Positions 1 through 13,788 of a stretch of 64,000 nt of DNA are shown piece by piece (the first letter of the stretch is position 1; every line of letters starts with the position of its first letter). A program made the translations under genes and the position numbers. The notes below the pieces were generated by a model. The model saw only the letters and a program-made list of their open reading frames with translations, searched no databases and was not told the DNA's origin. Origin of the DNA: Spodoptera frugiperda (taxonomy: Eukaryota > Arthropoda > Insecta > Lepidoptera > Noctuidae); contig NC_064215.1 in NCBI RefSeq assembly GCF_023101765.2, positions 1,550,001-1,614,000 on the forward strand, read 5' to 3'.

Positions 1-3000
1 TGGTATAGAGGTGTTTAATAGGATGTTAATCAAAATCCTAAACTGGCAAAATAGCTAGGTACCTAATAATTGTATTGTACATACACATGTTGACACAAAA
101 TACTAACATAACATAATATGGCTCAATGTTTACAAACCGTACTTTTGTTTTAGTCAGTCACTTATTAACTTCGATTAAAAACATAAGAATCGTATAGCTT
201 TTAGCGCTAATTATTAAAATAGCAAGTAAGTTAAAAGTGTCTTATGAAAATATAAGAAGAGTAAATGTAAAGTTAATGAACCATCATTCCTTCCTTTTCT
301 TTTAAGAACAGTGCAAAGCGTAAAGAACTGCTATAGACATCTTATCAAAGGCTAGGGTTGTTTAGCTTTTTATTAAACGACCTTGTTTTAATATATTTTT
401 CCAACGCTACATTACCGCCTGTCTGCCTTTTCAGGTAGTCAAGTTACGGAGGAACAGAGCCTGAACAGGCAAAGCGAACCTTTGACTAAATATTTCTATT
501 CTACTTTTTATGAGGTGTAATTTAAGCGAGTTTCTCCACTGTTGCGTAATGAACTACTAGGACCTCGCTTTGTACGCGTGCCGTGAGCTTAATACGCTTT
601 AAATTGTCCTATTTAATATGACACATTGGGTTTGCGTGTTTACGAAACTGCATCGGTAGTTTGCAAGCTAACTGAAACTAACTAACTGAACATTTTTGTA
701 TGCAGATTATACATTTTATTATGCATATTCATAAACAGTGGAAGAGTTGCAGATTAACGCACACAACTATAAAATTTGGATTTCTAAATGTTTATTATAT
801 TCGTGATCTTATTTGCCACGATGAGATAGACGGGACAGCTTCTGATTCGCCTCATTTATGTGTCTACTTGTCTAGTATAATATAAAATATTGTTACCCCA
901 GCCGTAGTGTGACTAGTGAAGTAGTGACTACATGTAAACACGCTGTGGCTGACAGACTCTAGGCTTTAAATAAGTCTGACATTTGACTGTCGTCTGATCT
1001 CGATTTGTCGTAAACGCTAAATCAAACAGCGCGTCACTCTGCTAAGATATTAATTTTAATATTTACGATTTAAACGAAACTAGTGCTGCTACCACTTTCG
1101 TAAACAGCTACAGTATATCCGCTACTGTAATAAAATTACTATTTCCACTCTGGTAATATTCCGCAATTAGTTGACTGAATGATAAACTTAGCATTAGCTG
1201 GAGTCATACGTTTATTTGACATGGGATTTCTTGCCGCCATATCGGTAGGACTTTTACGTTACCAGCGTTGTAATAACAATTAGGTAGTTGTTTTCGTATT
1301 GGTGTGTAATGTTTCGTAAAATCGTGTGTTTTTGCGTCTTATACTATTTATAGTACTTATTAGTTGTTTGTTCTTACTTTCCCTCAATATTCTGGAAAAA
1401 CAAGTCTGATGTTTATTATGATGTCGATTGAATTTCGAGAATCGTCTTTCGGAATTGATTAAGTGTGGACAGCTAGCTGTTACTATTACATATTTAAACA
1501 TGGGGATTAATTTCTGCTCCTGCTTTTCAGTGAATTGTACACTGTGTTGAACAACAACTGGGAATAACACTATAATGCACCTTCGGTACAAACAACAAAA
1601 TGATTTCATACTTCAGCATAAATTCCCGCGCAAAAATAATGTCAAAAAGGAAGATAAATAGAGCTTTTAAAACCCCGTAACGTTCAGAGTTCGCAAACAG
1701 TGTAATCACTTGCCGCTGCCGCGACTGCCGACTACCGCCTCGTATCTGTATCCGCGAGTCGGTCTATATCCGCAGGGTCGCTTCCCTACTGGAAATGTAG
1801 CAGTTTGCTCGAGGAAGCTGCCTCAATAATGTTCTATTTATTATCCTAACCGCTATCGTAATGTTTATACGACACCAATTCTACAAGGATTTCACGCACT
1901 TTGTTTTTATAATAAAAACACACGGAGAAATGTTTCTCAATTTATAAATAATGGAACAGCTGCATAAAGTTGGATGATCTTTGTTTGTTCCTGAAATTGT
2001 GGAATATAGATTAAAGAAAATAAGACATTGACCTAACCATGATTCATGAACCCAGTTCACCGTATCCGAGACATGTAAGTTGTGACTGCGCGATCAGTGG
2101 GATGAAATCACCTCACAACACCCACGAAACCATTCGATAGCAGTAAATTTGGAAACTGTTTTACGCACATTGGAACTTTGAGAAACACAACTTTTTCATT
2201 TATGATTTTTGATTTGTGATAAGTACAGGGACGGGACACGTATGAGCCTTCTGAAAGAAGGGTAAATACTCTAATAAAATGAGTAGAGATGATGAGCAGT
2301 TAAGTTTTCCATTATAGTTCCCGGTGACGTTATCAACTACGTATGTCATAAACATGACAAGTAAATTGAACTCGTAAATCCAGGAGCAAACAGTTTCTGC
2401 ATCATTGCTGTCCATAAACCATACAGGTTATGTGATCCACGTGGCTGCACCTGGGACGTCGTTAACGTGCTCCGAGCTTTAGAACTTGGTGTATTTATCC
2501 TGGAAAGGGAAGTACTATGATTTCGTGATGTTATTTATACGGCTGCTCACAAATCTGTATTGTAGATGATGCCAATATTATACAGAACAAAATACAAATC
2601 AAATTTTCAGAAGGCCCAGTCATTAAGAGTAACGGGCACTGGAGGTTTATTATGAACTATTATTTTTGTTTACCTAACAGTGTGAAGCCCCACATTATCC
2701 AGTTAAGTGCGCGTGCGAGCTATGAACACCACCCACAGTGGCTACGTTGATCCCAGGAGTCTTATAACATCTCTCCTGCTACGTGAGGCTGTGGATAGCT
2801 ACAATTCTTTATTTGCTTCTTGCTTGTTCTTATCAAGTTACATTAGATGAGCTGTTAGCTTGGTTTTCACTGTAACTATCTGATATTGCTGATCTGATTA
2901 AGGGCGGTCTAAAACAAAAAAATAAATTGTTTCAATCTTAAATATAAATTGTTCTCTTTTATGAATAAAATATAGTGAGCTAGTAAAATTGATATTTAAG

Positions 3001-5550
3001 TTTGATGTAAGTAAATGATTGTGTCGGAACTCCTGGCACGGTGTTGTCTAATTAGCTGGAACGTTCGTGCTCAGCCGCTAACTGATTGACTTGTTACTGT
3101 CTCATGTCGGAACATCATTAAACTCCGGTTAACACCTCCACTACTAATTGGCGGTTTGATAATTACTGGAACATTTGGTGCTAATTTAATTACCTATTCA
3201 GATCTGAGTATTCAATAGAAAGAACTATTTCAATATTTGAGAACACGAAAGTTGGTTTGGTAATAGTTCATTAAAATTGTATAGGCACTCGTAATGTGTA
3301 TTTTAGCTGCAAGCGTTATTTGTGAACGTAAGTTAAACATCCGTGTGTTCCAAATACTGGTATAGTTAGTACCAGCGATGTCCTATATGCGCTAACAATA
3401 AAACTAGGTCAGACATAGCTTTAGAGGAGGCATGAATTGATTTATGAATGCAGAGGAACAATTAAATTTTGCTTTCATTCAGAATGCAAGCGACAAAGGT
3501 TCCAATTTAGGCATTAGTGTAATAGAAATTGTACATTTTTTCCCGCAAAATCATGCGTGAATAGCTATCAGTAAATAAACGCACAGGACAAACGTCTCTA
3601 TAGAGTACGCACGCCCTAAAATAAAGTGCTATTACCAACCCATTCATATATTTCGTTATAAAACTAATTCTGCTCCCAAACGCTATAGTAAGATCTAAAA
3701 TAGCCGTAATCGTGTGCGGTTGCCACCTGGCCAATATTTGGCACTAGGCTGGACGCGGCCGCCCCACTGACTTGGCCTACATCCGCTTTAAATAGTGCGT
3801 ACGCGCATCTCACTGTGCCGCTATTGGCACATGTCGATTTTACTGAAAACTTACATAGGATGTTATTGAAACTTGAGATCTAAATCAAATTATCAATATT
3901 CCAGGAAAAGCTTCAAAATATTTTTCCATAAAGAAATGTTGTTTCACACTTTTCAGATGAAGTCCAAGAAGTTCCTTGTTCCTCTTATAAAGTGTAAAAA
4001 TAAAAATATTTACAAAGATGTCAACTACCTTATCTCGAGCAAAAAAACGTATTGAATCATCTCGAATTTAATTCGGTACCAGGAAAAGTAATGAAAAACT
4101 ATATTTAAATAACATGATTTATCCCTTATCCCTTAGACATCAACTACGTTTAATATCAGTTTTCTCAGGAAGTTGTTAACAAAATTATCGATCAAGTGAT
4201 CGGGTCTTTTCAGGGTCAAAGTGAATAGGTATGTAGTTTCTAAGTCTGTGTGCTCCATCTTCGGCTACAGCTTTGCTACGCCGTTCTGGCAGAAAGTCGG
4301 TTGATGGCTAAACGCAGATTTACAACGCTTAAAAAAAGCTAATTAACACGTGTTTATTGCATGACGTTGTGATATGGCGCTGTGAGCAAAAAAAAAATGC
4401 TGGAACTGGACACTGTCCTTTACCCAAAAAACTTTGAATAAACAACTTACTAGTTTCATACACTGACAACATTTCTAAATAAAGTTGTTAAAACGAATAA
4501 AAACAATAGAGGAGGAGTGTATGTGGGCACGTTGCTTTGTATGTGCGGTTCAATTCCCGTTGGATCCCCGCCAGTTCCCTTGTTTATCACGACGGGATTT
4601 AACTCCGTCTCCTTGAGTCGCCGGTCTCTGAACCCAGGCCCGTGCACTCGCCAGGAATTAAAAGATCTGCATTTAGATTTGTCACGTGGACCTTTGCGTA
4701 ATCGTTGATCAGGTTCATTGGTCTTCAGGCTTCCGCGAAGAAGAATATAGAAGAAGATACTAATAGAGAGATATCTTCTTAAATACCAATTTTATGGAAG
4801 TGTGGAATTATTTTATTGCTTATTTTCTTTCCTCTTTGTTTGACACTGAACTGTTAACTCTGTCGGTAATTTGCACCACTTCGTAAATCACTGGGAAAAA
4901 CACGAGATCGGGTCCGTTTTGCGAACATGTTTATATTATATTCAGTTTATTTCTCCATAATTTATTAGTCCTTCACACGTTCTTTGCGTGTGCCGCGCGG
5001 TTTTTATTTTCTATTTATTCACGAAACTAAATGAAATGTTTGATTTCCTGATTGCTGTTGTTCGACAGTGATTCAATTGCATTCAATGTTTTTTGTAATC
5101 AACGTGGTTTTCCTTTTTATTGTGGAGTTTGTTAGTGAAACCAGTTTAGCTAGATGCGTGTGTATGTACATATACTATGTAGTGTAGTGTACCTGTTTAA
5201 TAAATATGAGTTTGCATAAAGGCGTAGTCTAGACAATATTAGATAAATCAATATTAACTTGGTTATATGAATACATATAAGCGACTTGGGACGATCTTAT
5301 TGTCTTCAAATTGTATCGTTGAAGAGATCATCACATTAAAAGTTGAAATTCTTTTTGTTTTGCGAAGCTTTTCGTTGTTGTCTCAAGTGGTTATTGAAGA
5401 AATTGTAAGTGTTTCTTGTTTTAGTCTTATTACAATGGCGTTGTGTATAAATATTGGTCTGAAGGCCAGTCGGGCTGTCGTGTCGGCCGCCGGTATTTTT
5501 AGGTCGTCTCGTTAACAGTTCTGTTACATGAGAGCTGTTCAGTTACCTAA

Positions 5551-5592
5551 TGGTGGGGTGGCCTGGTGGGGCTCGTGGGGCTGGTGGTACCT
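5551..5592 (+). repeat. G-rich minisatellite-like stretch
   Basis: GGTGGGGTGGCC, GGTGGGGCTC and GTGGGGCTGGTGG follow each other, with three GGGG runs and several GG runs on one strand. It could form a two-tetrad G-quadruplex. Confidence 0.5.
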
Positions 5593-6983
5593 CACAGCAA
5601 CCCCTTGTATTGTTTACTGCAATACTATAATTACTTTGTATCGAACCCTCAAATAAAATTCTACATGATTCATGACTTTCAATAACGCCACGGTCTATAA
5701 AACTGTATCTTAATGTGACATGATTTAGTACTTAAATTATTACTTTACGTTTAATTTTATTAATGGAAGTAAGTACGTGTTTACCATACACACGGGTATC
5801 ATGAATCCGCTTTGTAAAGTTATTGATTTGTAGATTATTTATTGGATAGCACTCGAATACTGCATTATTGTTATACGTACGTAATATTTGAGAGGGAACG
5901 ACGCCATTTATCGATTTTGACCAAGAAGTTTGGTAAACAAAACCATTATGAAACTTCTGACCAATCACTAGTAGCTTACCTGAAATAACTTTTATTACAT
6001 TTTTAAAATAGGTCAGAATAATCGGATTGTCACAAATCTGAAGTAATACTAAAAGTTATGAAAATATCTATAGGCTTTCATTCACTGGCGTGACGGCCCG
6101 GCATTTGTTTCAGTTATCGATTTTACTGTTGCAATATAGGTATTATTATTTTTTATTATTCGGTCTAGGCTACCTAATATCACGCTAGATTGAATCCAGG
6201 AAACGAGAACTAGTTATATGAAAATTCGGCCATTGGGCAATGGCAGAAGATATTTTTCTGTTTACTATTACTATCATCATTGTTAGCAACAATTTCTCCT
6301 CGCCTCGTTACAATATATTGCCTGAAGACCTTTCCAACACAATAGAAAATGTCGCCTTGGCAATGACATAGGCGCAACCCATTTTACGGACGTGTAAATG
6401 CCGACGTTAATTTACAGCCTTTTTCTTCACTATTCCAAAACAAACATTTTAATGCGGATATAAAATATGGCCTGCAATTCGTTCCGACTTATTTATAAGC
6501 ATTAAGTGGACCACATTTTTATAAAGTTCACAGAATTTAAAAATAATCTTCATCATGGTTAAAAATATTTTTTGAAATGCCAAGTCTGTACTTGGAACAT
6601 CTGGGAAAGTTACTTTGGTCGGCGAAAATACCTTCCTGGAAACCTTTTTGGGAAGTGATTGCTAATATTAGAACGCTGTACAAAATTGGATCGGTTTTGT
6701 TTGGGAGTCTGTTTGAGAGTATTTGTTCATAAGATACCGACAGAATGGTTAATTATTCGCTGTAAACATGTCTATTGTGATCTTGATGCAACGGAGCTTT
6801 GTTTTGTTGTCGCTTAGTCCCGTATAATAAGGATACTGTCCTCGTACAATTGCTCGTCACTCCCTTTGTGTCAAACCCTTTATGTGATCATAACGTCCTT
6901 GAATTTTTGGTTCTCAATAGGTTCCTAGCGCTTGCGTTGTTTACACGTTTCTGATGGAAGCATTAATGGGAACACAGTTCCCT

Positions 6984-7018
6984 TGACGTCATCTTGATCT
7001 TCCAGTGCCTTGACGTCA
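6984..7018. promoter_or_regulatory. paired CRE octamers
   Basis: TGACGTCA at 6984-6991 and 7011-7018, each within CTTGACGTCATC, spaced 27 bp apart. The octamer is the CREB/ATF site. No gene start is evident nearby. Confidence 0.4.
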
Positions 7019-9417
7019 TCAGATACATTTTCGTTACCAATTTACTGATATTTATTCAACCTATATTAGCTCTATGGTATCTCTGTAATAGAAAAAAGTT
7101 CTGAATGGGTTAATGAACCACCAGAAGGTTCTTTATTTACGTCCATTGTGATATTTGTATGTTTGCAAAAGAAGATTTGTGGTAACGCTTTTCATGTACT
7201 ATTAATTACTGAATCTGTATGCGGAGTCTAGCTGGATATCCAAATAGAATATCGATTTCTGAATGCAATACAAGTTTTTGCTTACACTGCATCGAATTTG
7301 GACAAAAGTCACGTTTAGTAATAGATGCGAATTATCCCTAAAGATCACAAGCTCTGTACTGTATTTTTAGTTTAAAATTGTAAACTTTAAAGCTTATTTG
7401 AGCTGATCTCTGCTTTCATTAAAACATATCTATAGGTAATATTAAGACTGCAAAGATCCCTTTGTGTGAATGAAATGAAAGATAAATGAGTATGTCTAAA
7501 GGCTTTCAATTAATTAACATCTAGTTATCAACATCAACTATTCGCTGAGCAGAGCCACTGTATGATGTTGGATAGTAACAGAGAATAATCTTTTAAAGTT
7601 CCATAAAGATCCAACGCTAATCCTGTTTTCACTGTTAATGCAGCAGTTTTTATTTTAACGTAGTCTGGCAAAAAGTATAATTGGATTGACGATAACGACG
7701 GTGCCATCGTCAGTCTTGCACTTTATGCAATTTTATTTATGAAAGCTCTTAAAGTATTTATTGTTAAGTCGTTTATGGAAAATTACATCACGTTTGAAAG
7801 CAGTAATCAAGTAACTCGTCTCTTTGGATCCGTTAATAGAGTTAGACACATCACTTACACCATGTTTTGGTATAAAGCCAAATTGCAATTTATTACTTGA
7901 CGCAAACGCCGCCGGTTCCGCAGCGATTTATATAAAAACGTCTCTACGAGTAATTATTATCTACTCCTTGCTTGATTTATACATTCAGTTGTCGGTGTAC
8001 GCCATCATTATTTAAGACTTGTAAAAAGTTAGCATTAAGATGTTGTTAATCTTTGTTTTTAATATTTCACGGTCTCAAGGTCGGCAGATGTGGACCGTTG
8101 GTTGCGTATTCCGGGGCAGTTGTGACGTCACTCGTGTCAAATGTGAGACCTTCAGAGATGGCGACGTTGATATCTTCATTGTCTTTTTGGCATTTCCTGT
8201 CAGCTGATGTCAAATGAGAAACATAAAAGAAAATTGGATGCTGTGGAGTTGTTACTATTTTGTAAAAGAGAAAATCAACCATACAATAAAAAAATGTGTT
8301 ATAATGAGTTGGGATGCCGGGGTGGAATTGGCAGGGTGTGGAGTAAAACCGCAGGGTAAAGCTTATTATGTAAGAATGTGTTGACATAGTTGCGGAACTT
8401 CGGAACATGAAAAACCCTCGATGTCAGCGAGTTATAATATCATTAATATCGTGTATTTTGTTGCCAGAACTGTCTTGTTAACAGACACTTCCGTAATACG
8501 TAGATATTACGTAGAAGAGAGTATCAGATCTCTGATGTCCTCTGTCTACTATTGAATAGCAGTTTCAAATTCAGACTTTAAAATATTAAACTATAATTCG
8601 AGTGGAAAATTTGTGTATGCAATTCTAATGAAATATCATAAAGGATAAAAAATAACAGTAAAAAACATTTATTTTCCTTAAAGTTGTGGTTGTCATAAGT
8701 TGTATTCGAGGTATCGTCCCACTACGGGGAATCCTGTTTGCACGGCATCATCTCAAAAGTTTCTAAATATGGATTATGCCATAAAAGTGCCGTAAAAGCA
8801 TAATCATCAAAAGGTATAGTTGGGCTGTAAACTTCTAAGCCCCGGCAACTACTGGAGTATCGCGGAGTCAATAACCATAAAGATACTGCGTGGGCACTCG
8901 TAATGACCTCAAATTGACCAGCTCACTGAATCATACTCTGACACTACTCGTGTTTTTCTGTCATCATGTACAATTGATACTAATGAGAAAACTATGGTCT
9001 CTCTGTGAAGTGAATTTTTGATTCACTTTACTATGTGTCCATTTTTGCTCTTCATAATATAAGAAAGCTGATGTAAACATAGTATAATCATATATTCTAA
9101 TCCACGGCAAGAGGATAGATTTTGAACTTAAATTATCACAACTGGCTTATAACACAATATTACAGATATGCTTGGTGAATCTACCACTTTAGCTACTTTC
9201 CACTTTTTACGTTAATGCAATCTAAAGTTCACAGTCCGTTAAAGATTCTATTAACATTCCTAAGTCCCGACGTTACAAGCTGCTAAGCCTCCAGAAGCGA
9301 GTAAATCGTAAATACTAACCAATCGAACACTTGAGTCTCAACCCGCACGTAGACACGCATATGCAAATATTGACCTTATTTCGTATACTCAGGCGCATGT
9401 TCTGCGCTTGCATGCGC

Positions 9418-9448
9418 TTTCAGCTATAAATAATTATTTAATAATTAA
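9418..9448 (+). repeat. 31-bp direct repeat, left copy
   Basis: Starts TTTCAGCTATAAATAATTAT and is identical to 11569-11599. The inner TAAATAATTATTTA is a palindrome. Confidence 0.85.
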
Positions 9449-11568
9449 GGCGCTGTGCATAGTCAAAATAGGATTGATTCAACAGATTTTTTTGCCCAAT
9501 GTTTACATGTTAGAGCAACAAAAAAAATATATGTTAATCTTGATCATTTTTATGAATGGACCACCTTCTTCAAAACACGATTTCTATAAATTTTCTCGAT
9601 AAAAAAAATCATAAACTAACCATTTAAATTGAAATTCTAGCCATTGTAACTATATTATTTATGAACATATCTTAATAAAATTAATAACAGTGACGTAATT
9701 TAAAATAATAAAGGGATCTGCCTTATTTATTTGTCGATTGAAATGAGATATTTGTAAGAATTAATATAATTCATGATAAATAACTCAGAACGAATCGAAC
9801 AAAACGTCGTCCGATCATGACATCTATTCGTTTCTCTTTCATTCCTACGCGGACCGGCAGTGACCGCTGAGGCGCGCTGCTTGGTGGACCTATGTCAGTT
9901 TGTGTCAATCGCCGCTCAGAAAATAATCATTCACTAACATATCTTTTTGCTGTTTGTAATATTTTATTTTGTAATTAGCTTTTTCGAAGTTGGGTTGTCA
10001 GTATATTTTTTTGTACGAAATCGATTTAAAGTTATGTAAATACAATTAATTTTTTCATATACTATTACCGCGTAGCATGGTGCAGATGACACATTCAGTA
10101 ACGTTCCGTACCATTCTTGAAAGGAGAAGGGGACTTTTGGGCCCAGCAGTTAACTAGTTGAAATGTATATTAAAAAAACCGTCATATTTTTCTAAAGGAA
10201 ATCACAAAATATGGTACCTTGTTTCTATCTGGGAAGCGAGAAAACTTAAATTAAGTTATAAAACATTAATGATTATTTAATCATTTATGCGTATAAGTAC
10301 TCTGTGATTTAAACTTCTTACAACACTTCTGTCTGATATCAGTCAGTCATCGATTGACAGATGACACTATTGTTTGTTGTGTTTCGTTCTAAATGCGCAC
10401 GTATTTTCCATGTTTTATTGTTAAACCCCACGACCTCGGCTTTATAAAGGACTTTTGACGGATCTTGCATCTCTAAATTACCTTACTCTCTATTTTGGAC
10501 AACTGTTTAAGCCTATCAATCGGATATTGACGACATGGATCGCTGTGTAGATTGTACGATTGCGACTGGTCGCAGTAACTCTATTGGCAGAAGAGTCTTG
10601 GAAGATGAGGCGATTTTATCAGTTATTCGTCAGTGGCGTGCATCTCAGCCTGTATAATATGGTATCTCAGTTGGGAAAGATACCAAGAAAATATACGTAC
10701 CCCGCCCCCACACAATTCTTAGATGACATTCTCCTAATTATTGAAGATGAATAATACATATTTTATACATAATTGGTGTTTTATTTATATATCCTCCTGT
10801 CCGTTTTTTAGTTTTTAAAAGATTAGTGCCTACTTTAAACGCGCCGTCGACGCGCGTTTTTAGCGATACTGACGCGATACTTGCGTGCGTATCGCGTCTG
10901 TATCGCTACAGACGCGATAGTTAGACGCGGCCTGTAGACCTTTGCACACCTGACGCGCGTGTGTAGCGATACAGACACGCGTGTGTAGCGATGCGGAAGC
11001 GATGCAAACGCGCGTGTTATCAACGCGCTGGTGCCGCGCGTTTGTATCGATACAAACGACAACAAACTGCACTGTAGGAGAAAAACGTCCGGCGACGCGC
11101 GTTTCCAAAACGCGCGTCGCCGGCCGTTTATAAAACGTGGTGTGCATAGGCCCTAAGTACAGAATATTGAATGTAAAAACTTGTCTTCGACTGTAGCGAC
11201 TGTTCGGGGCACTGGAGAGCCAAACGTGTCAGATCTTCGACACGTCACACACGCTCCTTGCTTAAAACCAAAATTATTTACTTATTATTCGTCCAAACTC
11301 ATATTATTATCTGAGTCAGGATCATCTGAATCTGTATCTGTATATTGACATTATATACACGCAGATACACTGCACAACTAAACAACACACTTTAATAACA
11401 AAATTAAAGAGAATTCAATGTATGCTGCGAGTATCGATAGCGATAAAAAAAGACCTTTCTAATGTCCATCCCTAATCATGTGGTACTGAGAGACGTCAAC
11501 GTCATACAGGCAACTGTCACTAGCGCAAAAACTATAGTAGTAGTAAGTTTGTGTAAATTATTGTTCGA
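9449..11568. other. segment between the 31-bp direct repeats
   Basis: The left part is AT-rich. Around 10534-10650 there is a short coding-like run (MDRCVDCTIATGRSNSIGRR then a stop, and an overlapping frame), which I do not recognise. The CpG module follows. Near 11290-11340 the minus strand could encode an acidic tail (DTDSDDPDSDNNMSLDE, stop). Together these could be debris of a DNA transposon, but no transposase domain is identifiable. Confidence 0.3.
10824..11155. repeat. CpG-rich palindromic module, probably a MITE
   Basis: About 300 bp of CpG-dense sequence sits in AT-rich DNA and consists largely of inverted and direct repeats. TATCGCGTCTGTA/TACAGACGCGATA is a 13-bp stem. GTTTGTATCGATACAAAC is a perfect 18-bp palindrome. 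CCGGCGACGCGCGTTT/AAACGCGCGTCGCCGG is a 16-bp stem with a tiny loop. CGCGTGTGTAGCGAT occurs twice. The ends look like a degenerate inverted repeat: TTAGTGCCTA on the left and, complemented, TTAGGGCCTATG on the right. No target-site duplication is certain. Confidence 0.55.
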
Positions 11569-11599
11569 TTTCAGCTATAAATAATTATTTAATAATTAA
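11569..11599 (+). repeat. 31-bp direct repeat, right copy
   Basis: Identical to 9418-9448 and in the same orientation, 2.15 kb apart. It brackets the segment that contains the CpG palindromic module. Confidence 0.85.
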
Positions 11600-12724
11600 T
11601 AGAAAACCACCCCGCAACCTTGAGTGTAATATAATTTAGATTGAAATCACGTAACATGTTTAAAACAAACAGAGTATGCAAACTTCGCTTGCGCGAGTTA
11701 GGAGACCCCGTGGTACGTCTTGTTTGTAATCGCGCCATCTGTTGTTATTGTGTTAAAACTTTACGTTTACTTCTGATTACATTTCAAAAAGTTCTGAAAA
11801 TCTTTTTCCACAATGTGTAGATTAGATATTCTCGGTTCTAAAAATAATTGCAGAGAAAAATCAGAAACCTTAGCATTTCACCAAATCCGCAAATTGGATC
11901 CTCGCAACACTCGTAAGGGCTTTTCTTGATAAAATGCCTAAACATGGCACCCATACAACGCCTTACAAATAGACTTAACAGATCAAATACGTTGGTGTTA
12001 CATAAGCCCCTGTATTTTTCATACGCCTAATCGTGACCTTGACACTGGTAATCCCCAGCGACCTTCACCTCGACCTTCGAATTGGCCAGGGCTGTTCGAA
12101 TCTTGCTCTAAAATTGATTTATGTCGCAGTAAAAATATTGCGGTCTTACTCGGTCTGACTTTGTCTATGATGACTGATAAATAAATCTAATAATGCTCAG
12201 GGATGCTCACAAATAATGGAAACATTGAATCAGTACAAAGTTTACGATGATATTTTTATTGCCTTTGATGTTTAACTCATTTTATGTGGTGGAACTCAAA
12301 GCAATTTGTTAAGTAATCCGTTCAAAGGGTGAATTTATCCCATTAGTACTTCGGATGGCCAATGTTATAATTCTAGGGACCACACAAAGGTTAATTTGCC
12401 CCCACTTTGTGTTGGAACAAAGACCAGAAACGTTCAACCGTAGCTCTTTTTTGTTTTTCATCGTGCGTGTCATTTTACAACTAAAATAAAGCGCATTCAG
12501 CCTTGTGTATTGGGGCTAACTCGCTATTTTTACTGCAACACATTGTACCAGACGCTACCTATACTTAGCGTTCAGAATATTCAGGTGAAATATTCGTGAA
12601 ATATGTTTGTTAATTATTCCAGGAAATGTATCGCTAGTTTTAATCGGATTTTCATTTCTCGGTACAGCCTTTAATATCTGTTGATTAATACATGTACTGG
12701 TGTGATTTTGATTACCTACTAATG
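11600..12724. other. AT-rich noncoding DNA
   Basis: Nothing recognisable between the right 31-bp repeat and the TTAA element. Confidence 0.5.
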
Positions 12725-12745
12725 TTAACCTTTTGAACGCCAATG

Positions 12746-12803
12746 GCATGTATAGATGTCATGCGCAAGCGTGCCCTGTGCGCCACCGACATCTATAGAT
12801 GCC
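12746..12803. repeat. subterminal inverted repeat of the TTAA element
   Basis: GGCATGTATAGATGTC (12746-12761) pairs with GACATCTATAGATGCC (12788-12803), 15 of 16 positions, around a 26-bp spacer. It could fold into a hairpin or be a transposase binding site. Confidence 0.75.
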
Positions 12804-13228
12804 AAGAAACAGATCACAGAGAAAAACAAAATAAACACATTAAATCATTACTTTCACGTGTTTTATTGATGTATCTTAAGAACTGAATACCCAGTTATTA
12901 CATAATTGTACACAGTGAACAAAATTGCAATATAGTTATTCTAATATTTGATTGATAAAAACAACTTAAATATCGGCTAAAAAAGCATGTTCTCTCGCGC
13001 CAATGGCATGTATACATGCCTACTAGTGATGTAGTGTAATTCAAGTAATATTAAAACTTCAGCTAAATGACTCGCTTATTTTTTGTAATAACTATTAAAA
13101 AGTATATATATAACCTTAGTCTCTGAGAAAAAAGGTAAACTCGTGACGTCGTAAGCGCGTGCCGTGTTTTTAAATGCGGGGAAGTTGCAAAAAATATTTT
13201 ATCTAGTACCTACATTTTAATTGCAAAA

Positions 13229-13300
13229 ATGGCGAGTGAAGAGGTTTATAGTACAGAAGAACTATTGCGCATTCTAGATAATTATAAAATATTTTTGTAG
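13229..13300 (+). pseudogene. remnant N-terminus of a piggyBac-like transposase
   Basis: A 23-codon ORF starting MASEEVYSTEELLRILDN ends in TAG. Its acidic 'S-T-E-E-L-L-R-I-L' start resembles the N-termini of piggyBac-family transposases, and it lies inside TTAA-flanked inverted repeats. Everything after it is AT-rich and noncoding, which fits internal deletion of an autonomous parent. The similarity is from memory over few residues. Confidence 0.4.
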
Positions 13301-13754
13301 GTTACTATCAACATCAGAAATTTTTGTTATTGATAATAATTATAGATAATATACAATTTAGTTTTAAATTTTACAATTCCAAGACTGTTAGTGAGCATAA
13401 TGTTTTATAGGTACAATTGTTGATTTTTATATATTTTTAAGTTTCACGTAACCTTTTTCAATTACAAGGCTGTTAATGAGCATAATAAATAAATACGATT
13501 GTTGATTTTTTATATTTTTAAGTTTCATGTGACATTTTACAAATACAAGGCAACTATTTTAAGAATATGAAAGTGTATAAATAATATCACTAAAATCTAC
13601 AGATTTTTTATATACCTATATAGATATTATAGATACCTATTTAGCAGTTTTCAAATTTGATTACCTAATACATAAATGAACTCGATAAGTTACATTATTC
13701 AGCTAACTACATCCCTAATCATAAACGAGAGATTAAAAAAAATGGATAGTTGCC

Positions 13755-13788
13755 CGCGCCATTGGCATGTATACATGCCAATGGCGCG
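13755..13788. repeat. perfect 34-bp palindrome in the TTAA element
   Basis: The 34 bases are their own reverse complement, from CGCGCCATTGG through the centre GTATAC to CCAATGGCGCG. The core GGCATGTATACATGCC also occurs at 13005-13020, and a variant forms the subterminal repeat at 12.75 kb. Confidence 0.9.

Larger units (their letters stand above)
1..9417. other. AT-rich noncoding DNA, nothing gene-like
   Basis: Short ORFs only, none with recognisable domains. Minor points: the CRE pair at 7.0 kb, another CRE at 8123, the G-rich stretch at 5.55 kb, and a possible composite splice site on the minus strand at 5974-5990 (TTATTTCAG|GTAAGC). A block at 4.50-4.74 kb with GGTTCAATTCCCG may be a decayed tRNA-like repeat. 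Confidence 0.5.

Noticed and set aside
430..445. CCTTTTCAG|GTAGTC on the plus strand
   Set aside because: The donor half (GTAGTC) is poor, so it is not a credible ratchet site.
5965..5990. Composite splice site TTATTTCAG|GTAAGC on the minus strand
   Set aside because: Weak pyrimidine tract and no minus-strand gene nearby to use it.
8067..8408. 113-codon ORF on the minus strand
   Set aside because: No domain, no good start or splice context, composition like the flanks; probably chance.
10835..11147. Two overlapping Arg-rich ORFs on the minus strand
   Set aside because: They arise from stop-poor CpG-rich palindromes, not from a gene.
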